From positions 3,100,001 through 3,164,000 of the forward strand of contig PUFA01000084.1 in assembly GCA_003508835.1 (NCBI GenBank): a stretch of 64,000 nt of DNA. Reading direction: 5' to 3'. The translations under genes were made by a program, and so were the position numbers. Positions 44,431 to 55,815 of the stretch are shown here, piece by piece. Below the pieces are notes generated by a model. It ran no database searches. It had not been told where the DNA came from and worked only from the letters and a program-made list of their open reading frames with translations. This stretch comes from Eonycteris spelaea (lineage: Eukaryota > Chordata > Mammalia > Chiroptera > Pteropodidae). How positions within the stretch are numbered: position 1 is the first letter of the stretch; every line of letters begins with the position of its first letter.

Positions 44431-44959
44431 CTAACATGCATATAGATCCCAGTGTCCGGATTCAGGCCACATTGGACATCTTCACATCTGATCGGGTACA
44501 TCTAAAGACCTTAGCTTGAATTCCCAGTGATATCTTATCATAGTTTGAAGTATTGAATTAGATAACATTTAAAACTTGAAAGTGTTACATGAATATTCAC
44601 AATTAGCAATAGTAGTTACATTTTTTTTTAAACCCCAAGTCAAAACCTATGAACTTTTATAGATTAAGCAAATAACATAGGAAAAGTAAACACATAATTC
44701 TCTTGGCTCCTAAAAAACAAATCAAAGCAAAAACCTTCAATTTCACTAAGATAATCAGTGATCTTCTTTCGTTTTCAGAAATGTATGTGAACAACTGCTA
44801 GCATAATCAAATTCTTGACTATAACACAGAAAGATAGTAGAGGTATAGTTTGCCATGCTACAGATGCCTGTGAATGTGAAGTGGCAGAAGAATTGGAATA
44901 ATGAGGGCATTTGTTTTCATTATTGGATCCTCTCAGTCCCAAGCAGCACACCATACTCT
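44431..44959. other. single-copy DNA, no gene seen
   Basis: No repeat or exon was recognised. Confidence 0.4.
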
Positions 44960-45086
44960 CTTTTTTTCTAAATACGGAAGCTGGTGTTTGAAGCTTAGCT
45001 CATGTGGAGTGCACAAGTAGGCCGCACTGATGTTAATTCATCATCATGATTTTTCCAATGCAGAAGATAATCATTTATTTATGATC
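44960..45086. promoter_or_regulatory. candidate conserved non-coding block (short)
   Basis: GAGTGCACAAGTAGGCCGCA, CTGATGTTAATTCATCATCA and TTTATTTATGATCTGGGTAT form a compact unique segment with TTAAT and ATCATGAT cores. Weak inference. Confidence 0.25.
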
Positions 45087-46440
45087 TGGGTATATTAGTC
45101 AAAATCAAACTAATATTTAAAAAAACAATGCCAATTCTGGCCACTTAGTCTCATTTTCTGTTGTGGAGGCAATGATAAATAATAAATGAGCAGTTGATGC
45201 ATTTTTTAACAGAAATGAATCATTGCGTAAATGTTAACTACTTATTTATTAATACTTAACTACTGTGTATAGTACTTAATGACAAGTCCTAAAACGAATG
45301 ATATTTTCTTTCTCCCCTTGACATGCTCAAAGAAGCAAAGACAATTTATCCAAATTTCTCAAATGTTATTACTCTACACGATTCTTTCAAGTACCATTTT
45401 GTGAGCTTTTATGTGACTGTTTCTCAATAGGTAATTTGTTGAATATATTTTTATTATCTGAAGGATGTGAATGAATGTCAATATAGCAAAATCCAGATTT
45501 TATATAATTCCTTCCCATTATAAGTTCTATTTTTTAAGATAACCTCATCAAACTTATAGTTTCGGATCTGCCTGATACCCAGGTATTAGTGGCTTCTCTC
45601 AGTGACAGAGCAATTTTGTTCCATCTGAATGTCTTTTAAACATATGCTCCCCCCTAATTCAACTGTTCAACTGTTTGTTCAGTAATCACACCATTAGTGA
45701 TGTTTTGTTTTCTCCTAATGACTATGAAACTTGCTCATATTTGCCATTTTGGATGGGGCTGGCTCTCCCACTAGTCTTTATTTTTTATTTATTTTTATTT
45801 TTATTTTTTTAGGATCTTTAGGGTCTTGTGCTTATTTCTTCTTTTCTGACACATTATGGATTACACAATGCAAATGGAGACTTTGGTTCAAAACTGAGGA
45901 ATTCAGTAATGAGGAAATTCCAGCAGAAAATAAATCTCCCTTTGATGACAGCCTGTTTTAAGAAGAATGAATTGGTTCCAGGACCTGGTTTAGAGTTACG
46001 TTTTAAAATGACGTTCTAAGACTTCGAGAGACATTTGTTTAACATGCTGCTCAGTGTCTTCTGTTGTGGTGAAGCAAAGCCAACCATAGTGGCACTCTCT
46101 TCTTCACACCTACTTACCTAGACATAGCACAACAACAGAATCAGTTGATAATATCTTCAGTTTGAATTTAAGTATCTATTTGTATCTCTTAACTTTTGTA
46201 GCACACTCTTAATGTAAGTTGCGAGTTTTCATTTTCAGAAAAAAAAAATGTCCTTCTTGTGCAAGATAATCTGAAAAAAAATTTTCTCCTTGGCCATACC
46301 TCTTCTTTCCTTACATATCAGTTGTTTACAGATAACTTTCAGCTCTTAAAATTTTGCCCTTCCCCATTCCATCTGGACTACATGTTGCTGATTGCTATAG
46401 ATATTCCAGAGACGAATCACAGTCACAAGAATTCTATAAA
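45087..46440. other. single-copy DNA, no gene seen
   Basis: A T-rich (TTTTA)n-like tract lies at about 45,780-45,811. Frames of 76 and 63 codons (45,731-46,019) overlap in different phases and are not supported. Confidence 0.4.
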
Positions 46441-46620
46441 CTAGTGGTTGTTAAACATGACTGCGTGTTAGAATCACATTAAATGCCTTTAAAAAGGAAG
46501 ATTCCATATTACTTCTCGCTAAATTTTAGATTCAGTGTATTTAAGTATAGGGTCCTAGCACTTGTAATTTTATAGAGTTCTTCAGTGATTCTAAGGTCTG
46601 AATAAATTTTAGAACTACTT
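46441..46620 (+). mobile_element. MER5A-like hAT (Charlie) MITE relic
   Basis: The left end TAGTGGTTGTTAAACATGAC and right end TTTTAGAACTACTTT are decayed MER5A terminal inverted repeats ('cagtggttctcaaa...tttgagaaccactg'). The interior TTAGAATCACATTAAATGCC, TAGATTCAGTGTATTTAAGT and TTCTTCAGTGATTCTAAGGT follows its order. Non-autonomous and inactive. Confidence 0.75.
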
Positions 46621-48629
46621 TAAATGTCTATCTATTTTGAACTTTTATATATAATGACTTAGAGTCCATTGTAAACTTTAACCCTCTATGATTTAATTTA
46701 CAAATTATTTTCTATTCCCTCCAGGTATTAATTTATCTGAATGTATTTCTTTTTATGTATTATGTGTGTGTTTGAATGTACAGGGTTTTTAGCTAACAGA
46801 TGTAAGCCTTATTGGACCCACTTATGTCTTCAGACTTATTAAGAATATTTATAATCATTGAATAAGGAGAATCTTTATGTTTTAATTTAATTTAGTTAAG
46901 GAATATAAATTTTAGAACCAATGTTTATGAAGCAGTAGAATAAAATAGGCCACTGAAAGATTTTAAGGCTAGGAATAAGTAGAAACTAACTGCTTCTGTA
47001 ACATGGCAGAAGTCAGAAAAGAAAATGAAAGAGTCAGAGAGATTGGCCTGAAGTAACTGTAGTGCCTTATCTGGTACTTTCCCAAATTAATGTGGGAAAT
47101 TCCAGGTAGGCACTGGATATTTAATGAGGGTAGGGCATGCATCTTCAGATGAACCATAGACTTTTCATTCTTTACTTATTCTACAACCATGCCTTCATTC
47201 TCCGATATTAGGAAACAAAATGAGCTTCCAGGTATACTACAGAAACACATTTATGAAGTAAAAAGAAGAATGAATGCATGTCATCATAATCCTCCTACAA
47301 AAAGAAGTTTGACTTTCTACAACCAATATATTTAACTAAAGTTTCTTAATAGAGGGTGTCTTTTATGTCTCTGAAAAGGGTTGAAACTAAGGTAGGACAT
47401 AGCCATATGTAGCCTACAGAGAAAGCAAAAAAGGGATACTTATTTGGAGATGAGACACATGAAATGGGGCCATGTAATGTGCTTACATAGCTGAATGTGC
47501 TGGCTTTCATACGAAAAGGGCCCTCAAGCATATAATCGAAACAATCTGATAGCAGTGCAGTGAATGTCCATAGAAATGAATTACACTATAAGTAGTAGTT
47601 GGAGGTGGGCCTTGTGCATCTTGGTTTAAACAGGTGAGCAAACAACGTACACTCTATCATCTACACGAGTCCCAAGAATCCCATGTGTTATATAGGCCAC
47701 AGGTTCATAATAAATGCTTTCTTGAAGACTCTTAGGGAAGCATGAGTTTGGGTTAGACAGGAATAGAGAATGGAAATGCAGTGCAGTGGGATAGGCTAGG
47801 TGTAGAGATTGAACAGGTAACTTAGGATCAGTAGGCTAATACTAATTCCTTATGCTAGTACTACTTTTCCCTGTTCGGCTTTGATTCACCTACTCTGTCG
47901 CTATCTTCTTATTCCCACACTTCTAGGAGTGTTTATGAATTTCTTTCAATATTCTGTGCCCCCCCCATGATATAATTTCCATTTACCTTCTTTAACAAAA
48001 GTCTCATATAGTGAAATCCTGTTTCTTTTTCATTCCTACCTTTATAAGACAATGAAAGATGATGCCCTTAGTGTATAAATGCAAACTAGATGTATCTCCT
48101 TTGTACATTAATTTGTTAATCTAGTAGAGCAAATATGTTTAACCAAATCATCTTTACTTTCTTGCCTCAATCCTCTTTTTTTTTTTTCATCAACATATAT
48201 GTATTGATTATTTTTTGCTGGGCTGTTGCAATTATGAGCAAGAGGGCATATCCAATAACTAGACCGCTGTTGTCACACACCTGTTTAAGAAGGGAAACAC
48301 CTGAGGACAGGATTGCTAATATTAATAGAAAGGAAATAAATTTTCAATGGAAATATTTTAAGCATAGGTACAAAAAGAGATCTTTCTGTGGGAGCACAGA
48401 CAAACAAAGGAGATTTCTAGACTACACCAATTCTCCCCTAAAGGCAGATACCTGCTATACTTTAGCAAAGCTCCCAAAAGTGGGATAATGAGCCAAGTAC
48501 AGTTGAACTTATGTCACATATTGATTCCTACTTGTCTTCATTAGTACACTGTTCTAAGTGAGTTGACTGAACTACACAAGGTATAAGATACAGAGTACAG
48601 CATCCGTAAAAGCCCTAAACATTGTAATA
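46621..48629. other. 2 kb single-copy DNA, no gene seen
   Basis: Nothing was recognised. A plus-strand 117-codon frame at 48,135-48,488 starts in a T-rich stretch and has no domain I know. A CTCCAG|GTATTA junction at 46,719-46,730 is a weak acceptor-donor pair. Confidence 0.4.
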
Positions 48630-48836
48630 ATAATATGGCCTCTGGAGCCCACATTCTTGGGTTCTTATCCTGTCTCCAACACTTCCTATTTAGGTGACCT
48701 TAGGCAAATTACTTTCCACTACCTGCTTCAGTGTCCTCATGGTTAAAATTGGGATAATAGCAGTACATATCTCATTAGGATTTTGTGAAGAGTAAATACA
48801 AACAAAGCATTGAGAATAAGTATTTGTTGAATAGAG
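48630..48836 (+). repeat. MIR SINE relic, sense, well preserved
   Basis: GGCCTCTGGAGCCCACATTC, TTGGGTTCTTATCCTGTCTC, TAGGTGACCTTAGGCAAATT, AATTGGGATAATAGCAGTAC and CATCTCATTAGGATTTTGTG follow the MIR consensus closely. Confidence 0.9.
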
Positions 48837-48869
48837 TCAGCTTTATTATAGTCTTGAACTCATAGTCCT

Positions 48870-49240
48870 TGTGAACAATCGAGCATGCTTTGTTTCTTCG
48901 TATTTCTCACGGCGGGAAGTTGCTCAAAAGATCTTTGAGAACGTCACAGATCCCACTTCACAGATTCCAAAGACACTTGATTGCGCCTCGTTTTTTTGGA
49001 AACCCGTCACATGATTAAAGTGTTCCAATTCTAACACAGCTTAGGACCTTTTCTTTCTGCTCTATATCCTATGTAACAAGGTCTATCAGAAACCAGGGGA
49101 GAGCAAAATGAAAGGCAAGCCTGACATGGCTCATGTACACAAGTTCTTCCATTCTTTAACAATGAAGATAATAAATAATACTTGTTTGAGGACAGGCTTG
49201 ACAGAGTTCTCTGCACAGTCATATGTCTGTTATACTGTGT
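48870..49240. promoter_or_regulatory. candidate conserved block with CpG cluster
   Basis: Between 48,878 and 49,008 there are about nine CpGs (AATCGAGC, CTTCGTA, CACGGCGGGAAG, AACGTCAC, TGCGCCTCG, CCCGTCAC). The CGGCGGGAAG text resembles an E2F site (SSCGGGAAR-like) and AACGTCAC a CRE-like half site. There is no repeat match. A 70-codon minus-strand frame at 49,031-49,243 is not convincing. A cis-regulatory element is likelier than an exon. Confidence 0.4.
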
Positions 49241-49814
49241 CAAATATATGAATATATGCCCATAACAATGTGTGACATAAAAAGAGTTGTGACCTTTTAT
49301 AAAAAAGGATAATGAAGTGAGGCTGACATTGGTGGAAGGTGCTAGTTTGATTGCCCTCCAGGCTGAAATTCTTTATCTGGAAAGTAAAAATAGTATGGCA
49401 GCCATAGCAGCTGCAGAAACTTTCCCGACAAATTACTTCCTATGCAGAGATGAAGTATAGGAGATAAATGAATTTCCTGAAAGTTGAAGATTCTGCCTAG
49501 ATAAATACTCACATATTTCAGACTTATAAGCATGTTTGGTGTGGATTATATTTAAGAGTATTTGATGCGATAGCATCATTTTATGCTTTAAAAATTAGTT
49601 TTCTTTTTATTTTTCTTATTATCTTCAGAGACACTGAGTGGTATTTATAGTATATTCATGTTGTCAGTGAGACATATTAGGAATCATGGAGGATGTCCCT
49701 CTTCCCATTCTGGTAATGTATAAACTAAAGAGGAAAGATTTATACATATTTTGGTGCATTTATACTGGTGGGGTAGGGGTTATATGTTGTGTTTATGTGT
49801 ACATTTTATTATAG
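49241..49814. other. single-copy DNA, no gene seen
   Basis: A 63-codon minus-strand frame at 49,342-49,533 is not supported. No repeats. Confidence 0.4.
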
Positions 49815-49950
49815 AGGAATGTAAACTATAATTTCTACCCTTAAGAGACTTACAAGGGTAACATACACAGGTATGGTAACAATGTAGAACAGTATGATAA
49901 GTACATTAAAATTACAAATCTATCATGGGTGTTATAGTTTCTGTAGGTGA
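49815..49950 (-). repeat. L2 LINE 3' relic, antisense
   Basis: AATTTCTACCCTTAAGAGAC, TTACAAGGGTAACATACACA, TGTAGAACAGTATGATAAGT and CATGGGTGTTATAG follow antisense L2 ('tccctgcccttaaggagctta...cagtgtgataagtgc...gggtgctatggg'). Confidence 0.65.
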
Positions 49951-51036
49951 GCAGTATAAGGTTGAATAAACCTGTGATAGAATAGTGGAATTTCAACCTG
50001 GTTTGATATCGCATTTAAATCATTTAATCTCAGAGCAAGAAAGGACAGTCAGGGTCACACACATCATCCTATCTGTGAAATATAGTTGAGTCTCATAACA
50101 TGACTAAGAGGTGAGGAAGAGACTAAAATGGTAAGAATATATGTTGGGTTAATTCATGCATAATCTGATAACGAAGAGTGTGGGGAAAAGAAGTGGTATT
50201 AGCACTGCGAGGAGGATTTAGTCATCTGTGTTCTACAAGCCAAAACTAAACGTAGGGGATGCAAATATAGGGGATAATTGATAGTAAGAAAGATATAGCA
50301 GAAATTTGCAGTCCAGACTAGGAAAGCTTTTCAAACTGGGGAAAAAGAGAAGAGAAAAATATTCTATAATATAACTGAATTAATGCCCAAGAAATCAAGG
50401 AAAAACTAAAAGGAAGAGACTCAAACCTCCATTAATTCCAGGATGATAGACCAAGTGAGACCTTAGGGTTTAATTAATCTAATTATATATTGAATGCTCT
50501 TCATTCTCTTTGAACTTATGTTGTGCTCTAAACTTTTTTTTTTTTAACTTCTACATAACTTATTTTAAACTGTGGTTCTTAGGGTATCTATTAATATTTA
50601 GGTCTATTAAAACCACTGTGAATTGATTTGAAATTTAGGACAGTAACAGCCATTTATAACTATTCTTAAAAATCAGTAAAGAAAAAGTAAAGTTAGAAAA
50701 TTTCTTGATATTTAATAGGGCAATTAAGTAATTCTAATTATACATAAATTGCATCATAAATTATTTCATTGGTTGAAAGCCAACTCATGGTAACACTTAA
50801 GACTATCAATATCTAGAGTTGATGCTTCAGTGAGAGAAGACAGAGAGAAAAGGTGAGAAAGTGTTAGGAAGAAAACTGATGAAAATTTTGAAAATAAATG
50901 ATGTCAGAGAAAAAAATGATATCGTAAGCCCAATATTTTTATTTCAATGTAGTATGTAGACATGATTTATAGCACATGACAATTAGCCTTTACCTAAAAA
51001 TATTAGATCTTTACCTACTCCCCTAACTTAATTTTC
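49951..51036. other. single-copy DNA, no gene seen
   Basis: No repeat or exon was recognised. Confidence 0.4.
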
Positions 51037-51080
51037 CCCAGCTTTATTGAAGTATAATACTAGCTAAACAGCATATTTTA
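51037..51080 (-). mobile_element. short L1 3'-end scrap, antisense (uncertain)
   Basis: TTTTCCCCAGCTTTATTGAA followed by GTATAATACTAGCTAAACAG resembles the extreme antisense L1M 3' end ('tttccagctttattgagatataattgacat'). It is too short for more. Confidence 0.35.
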
Positions 51081-51174
51081 AATCTCTTATCTATATAGTC
51101 CTTGCACTTATTTGATACATTTATTTACCTACTTTCATTTTCATCTTTTGATGATATCTTTAGGATAAAGAGAG

Positions 51175-51330
51175 GTAAGCAATGTGGAATATTAGAAAAA
51201 TCAGTATACTAGGAATCAGAATATTCGAGTTTAATTCATAACTTTGCTATTCGGCATTTTTTGTCACTGCACATCACTCTTATCTGTGAATGAGAACATT
51301 GCACTGGGTAATATTTGATTTTTTTGTTAG
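51175..51330 (+). repeat. MIR/MIR3-like SINE relic, sense
   Basis: ATCAGTATACTAGGAATCAG, AATATTCGAGTTTAATTCAT, AACTTTGCTATTCGGCATTT and CTTATCTGTGAATGAGAACA follow a decayed MIR body. Confidence 0.55.
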
Positions 51331-53929
51331 ATCTAAACAACTGCGATTTTACATTTATAACTCATTAGGTGAATAACTTTTAAAATTATCCTAAAGCAAT
51401 ACTTTTTATGATTCCTAAATCTTGTTATCCTTTTTTTTATAAAGTAAAATTGTATCTCTTTCTAAGTACAGAAGACTTGGTTTTATAAATGGTCCCCTGT
51501 ATAGGTGTTTAAACACTAAGGTATGAGGACCATATGCCTGCAATGGATCACATCTGGTGATTGCCCGAGTTGATTTGTCAGAGGTAGTCCTCTTACCTTA
51601 CACTTAGATCTGTTCCCTTAAGTAAAAGACCTTCGCAGAGAGATAGTAAGTTGGTGGTTGGGACAAGCCCCACTGCTTTTCCATTTTTTTGAGCATTTAT
51701 ATTATCTCATCTCCTATCTTGTTATTTCCATTGACTGTCTTATGTAGTGGTAATCAAAATTTTTGTAGCTTCATAGGCATAAAAATTATAATGAGTTTAA
51801 CAACAAAAATGTACAAATGACAATTTTATTGACTTCAGTCAAAAACACACTGGACTGATGACTTTAGAGAAAAATCTACAACAATCATTTTACTCTATTA
51901 CTGAATTGTAGCATGGCTTTAGTCCATAGAGCTTGAATTACTTTTCTCTAAATGTATTAATTACTATGCACCCACCTGCACTAAAACACTTTTGACAATT
52001 GCCACAGTGTGAATTCTTTCTACAGCTTATTTCCCTATCCAAAGGGCATAATGACATCAGATTGTGAATAACCTGTCAAGGCTTATATATATAAAAGTCA
52101 TCAAAGTCCTAAAGAAATGTTTCAGATGAAATAATTGATATAAAGTCAGACTGGGGAAAGAGAATTCATCTCTCTCGAAGAAGTATTGAAGTCCTGTTGT
52201 TGCTCTTTTAGTTTTCTACGGTTTTATTAATGATTAGTTGTCATCACTGCCAAAGATTCTTTCTATCCATGGCTCTTTTTCAGAGAAATAGATTAAGTTT
52301 ACCAATTACTTTTCTATTATTAAACTATAGACATCGTTGTCTGTGGAAAAGATCCTCATCTAAATATCAGTTTTCACCATTTCGATCCTTTGAGAAGAGT
52401 AATGTTGCTACTGTAGTTATACCATCACTAGTTATAGCTATAACATTGGTAGCTACTTGTAAAATAGTATGATATATTTCCAGATTCCCTGTAGCTGCTG
52501 CTGTGTTGACCATTACAGAAAAGAATGTATGCACTGTATGCGCAGTAAAGACACTTATTATTTGAATTTATTAGCAATTAATTTGTTTTTATTCCCAGTA
52601 CTGTTGCATTGATTTGTGACAGTTAATTTGGAATTTTATGTAATTGCCTGTAATTTTAAATTATATAATAAACAAGTCAAATAATATAGTTTAGTCATTC
52701 AATCAGAACTCTCCAGAAACCCTGGAATTCATCTCATATATTTCTTTCCAGCACAACTGTTTTTCTTACTCTTCTATTTTTCTTATCACATCCTGTGTGT
52801 TATAGGACATCCTCTAAACCTGTGGACAGGGGGAAATCATCAGAGTTTGTATGCACAGTGATTCTGAAAACTGTGTTTTGTTTTGTTCCATTATTACAAT
52901 TTTGTGCCATCTAGATTTCTCTTTTAATCTCCAGTATAAGCTTCCACAAAACCTCAGTGTAACATTCAACCTATATCTCTAAATTTTACATGGTTATTGT
53001 ATTAAACCCTAGACAAACTAATTTCCTTTGAAATTGGCATGAACTTATATTTTTAAAAAAAGTTTTGTGGTATTTGAAAGTATTCTACAAAAATGTCAGA
53101 TTTAGCGAGTTCTAGTTTTATTGAAAAATTCTGCTCTATTCTAATACAGTTTGACCCCAGGTAAAGATTATTTTATAAATGAGTTAATGTAACATGCCAC
53201 ACACCCAGACAGACATAAGCCTCGTTAAAATAGAATTCTGTAAAGAGAACTGTGTTTTGTTTTTTGTTTTTTTGTTTTTTCTTGTTGGCAATTCAGGACA
53301 ATTCAGTCTTGTCTCTTCGGGACACTCGTGTGTGCCACCCTCATCTGGAAAGATATATTGACCTAAAGCTTTAAAAAAATAACAAAGAATTTATTACAAA
53401 TTACTAAATCCACACTCTTTTAAGAATGGTGTACATTTTATGGTATATATTTATACATGTTGAATTAATATTAAAGATATAACTTCTAGTTATTTTTAAC
53501 TAAAGAACCAGTGATAACTCTTTCTTATAGCTGAGTAAAGTTTTAGTCTGTATTTCTGAGTTATTGGCTTTTCTTAAGTTTTATTTCATATGTCTCTAAA
53601 TGTCTACAGTTGGTCTGTATATATTATCCAGTGTGTGTATGTGTGTATATGTATTCTTTATTTTTTAATGAGCAAATGGTAATTTGCCCTTATTTTTTTT
53701 CTTAAAGAACAATGAAATTAAGCTACCTACTACTTATATATTCTATGAAACTCATAGATTCCTCTTTCTCTTCCTACTGATAATTATCCCTTAAAGAAAA
53801 AGATTCTCCCCACCTTGTTTGGGGGGTTTCAAAACGCCAGGCTTTTATAATTTTCCCTTTCTATTTTTGAAAGTCATAATTTATTAAAAGAAGAAGCATG
53901 AAAAGAAAAAGATAAAATGACATCTGATC
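51331..53929. other. 2.6 kb single-copy DNA, no gene seen
   Basis: An 80-codon plus-strand frame at 52,230-52,472 has no recognisable domain. A GTTTT-rich tract lies at about 53,250-53,281. The segment 51,980-52,100 is compositionally complex and could be conserved, but not enough to call. Confidence 0.4.
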
Positions 53930-54080
53930 CAAGACATTTCCTGGTCAAGTTAAACAAGACATAATTAGGATGATCTTGACACATCTGGCTCTTAATTCAG
54001 AGCCTCATCTGTGGGTTTATGAACCTCTAGGGGAGAGCAGAAACCAACTGAGCTCTAATTGTGCTTTGTTAATGTCATCA
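53930..54080. promoter_or_regulatory. candidate conserved non-coding block (short)
   Basis: GGTCAAGTTAAACAAGACAT, AATTAGGATGATCTTGACAC, ATCTGGCTCTTAATTCAGAG and GAGCTCTAATTGTGCTTTGT form a dense run of AATTAG/TAATT homeodomain cores, a CATCTG E-box and a TTTGTT-type SOX core. Composition only. Confidence 0.3.
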
Positions 54081-55038
54081 TATACATGTTTCTTTTTCAA
54101 AACATTATTTTCAATAGCTATTATATTTTTTTATGATCTGGTATAAATTGTTCTTTTTTTCTTTCTGCCTTAGAAATAGATTTTAAAATTTCATCAAGGC
54201 ACATAGAAAGAAAACCTGAATACATATTACATTGTCCACCATGCTTAAACCCATGCATTTGACAGGGCCAGTGCATGTCCAGTGGCTGGACAAACTGGTG
54301 GGCCAGAAATGACAGTGAAAACTGACAAGAAGCCACTTCACTAACACCAAACACCAGATCTTGTCTGGAACTCTTATGGGGAAAAAAGAAAGGGAAGAGG
54401 TAAAAAAGAAATCGATTATGTCCGTTGGGGAAGAGACCCCTTGATCATTGAATTATTCCATGTGCTTAAATTCAGAAGCATGCTGTAAGAAGTCACCTTT
54501 GCATACATGAAAGGAAAAAGTTTCTACCTTAATTCTTCTTAATGTTCTCTCTAATTCTCCTCCTATACTCTCCCTTTTCCTTTTCTTTTTTCCTCTCCTT
54601 ATCCTCCTTCCCTGCCCATTTCCCATTCCATTTGTCTTCTCTCTCCTCATCACCCACCACTTTCCATTTCCCCTTCCTTTTTTTTACTTTCTGGGAAACT
54701 TATTTTATATTTTATAGAAAGCTGAGAGATATCACAAATAGCAGAAAGATTTATGGACATAAATTCACAAATTTACCAGATATTACCTGTGCTACCTTAC
54801 TTTTAAACAATAATGAGATCTACCCTAGCCCTGAGTATTCATTATGGAAATATATATGTATATGAATAATATATCTATAAATATAACATGTTTGCCTCAT
54901 TTTAAGGACAGAAGCTTGTGAGGCACCTGTAAATATGTTATTATTATCAACACTACATTTACAACTATATTAATTATGTTTTGAGTAGAAAGCTAGACAT
55001 CAATATAGAAGATACCAATTTTTGAGGAGTGTATTGAC
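54081..55038. other. single-copy DNA with a pyrimidine-rich tract
   Basis: Positions 54,531-54,690 are mostly C/T (TCTCCTCCTATACTCTCCCT-like). The 107-codon plus and 66-codon minus frames across it are compositional artefacts. Confidence 0.45.
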
Positions 55039-55217
55039 TAGCAGTGGCTCTCCAGTCTGGCTGTATATTAGAAAAACTTAGGGAGATTTTTAAGTTATGA
55101 TAATCGAGACTGAACTCAGACCAATTAAATCAAAATAGGCGGTAGGGTCTAGCATTATATTTTTAGACAGCTTTCAGGTGCTGATAATGTTCACCCAGAG
55201 TTTTGAAACTCTGGTTT
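55039..55217 (+). mobile_element. MER5A-like hAT (Charlie) MITE relic
   Basis: CAGTGGCTCTCCAGTCTGGC at the left, ACTGAACTCAGACCAATTAA and ATTTTTAGACAGCTTTCAGG, GTGCTGATAATGTTCACCCA inside, and GAAACTCTGGTTTGAAGG at the right follow MER5A order. The last bases are decayed. Confidence 0.7.
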
Positions 55218-55629
55218 GAAGGAATTTCTAAGTGGGAGAAGATAAATTTCATCAATCCCACAATTTAGAATTAATTAAAATTCATACACTTTATATCTCA
55301 ATGGGGTGAATGTTATGGAAATGTAATTCAGCTAAAATAAAGGAGATATTTGGTTCCCACCAAGTACCCCACTACTGTTCCCTTTGGTGGCTTTTGGATC
55401 TGTTTTTGAGGCTTTAGTTCAGAAAATACGGCTATAAATATATCCAATGGGTAGGTGCATTCTTCCTTTCATCTTTTTTGGATGTTTTTGCACACTGATG
55501 GAGTCCCAGACAGCTGATTACTGTGCCAAATATAAGCAGATCCAGGATGGGCAGAGAAAGTCTATGGAGATGATAGCTATAGCTGTTTGGTTTTACAGAA
55601 GAAATTGGACTTAAAATGAAGAGGACAGG

Positions 55630-55815
55630 AGGCAGTGTTAGTGTTCCCAGACAAAATAGAGGATGTCCAGTTAACTTCAATTGTAGTTAAATAATGAATA
55701 GCTTTTAGCGTAAGTATATCCCACACATTATTTGAGATATACTAAAAACAATTTTTATTAGAAATTTGAAGTTGGCTGTCCTGTATTCAATTTGCTAAAT
55801 TTGACAACCTTAGGC
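55630..55815. repeat. old palindromic interspersed repeat, family not assigned
   Basis: GGATGTCCAGTTAACTTCAA, ATAAATATGTCCC-like text seen as GTAAGTATATCCCACACATT, then GAAGTTGGCTGTCCTGTATT and CAATTTGCTAAATTTGACAA match a dispersed sequence I remember from many mammals ('ccagttaaatttgaatttcag...taagtatgtcccaaatattg...aaatttaactgggcgtcctgtat...tttgctaaatctggcaaccc'). Its two halves are rough inverted repeats, as in hAT or other DNA-transposon MITEs. Confidence 0.5.

Noticed and set aside
46715..46730. CTCCAG|GTATTA junction behind a pyrimidine-rich stretch
   Set aside because: The donor half GTATTA is poor and the pyrimidine tract is interrupted by purines.
48135..48488. 117-codon plus-strand frame
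   Set aside because: It starts within a T-rich stretch and no domain is recognisable. Basic-rich runs in it arise from AAA/AGA-rich DNA.
53130..53166. CCCCAG|GTAAAG junction
   Set aside because: The upstream stretch has too many purines for a good polypyrimidine tract and the donor is only moderate.
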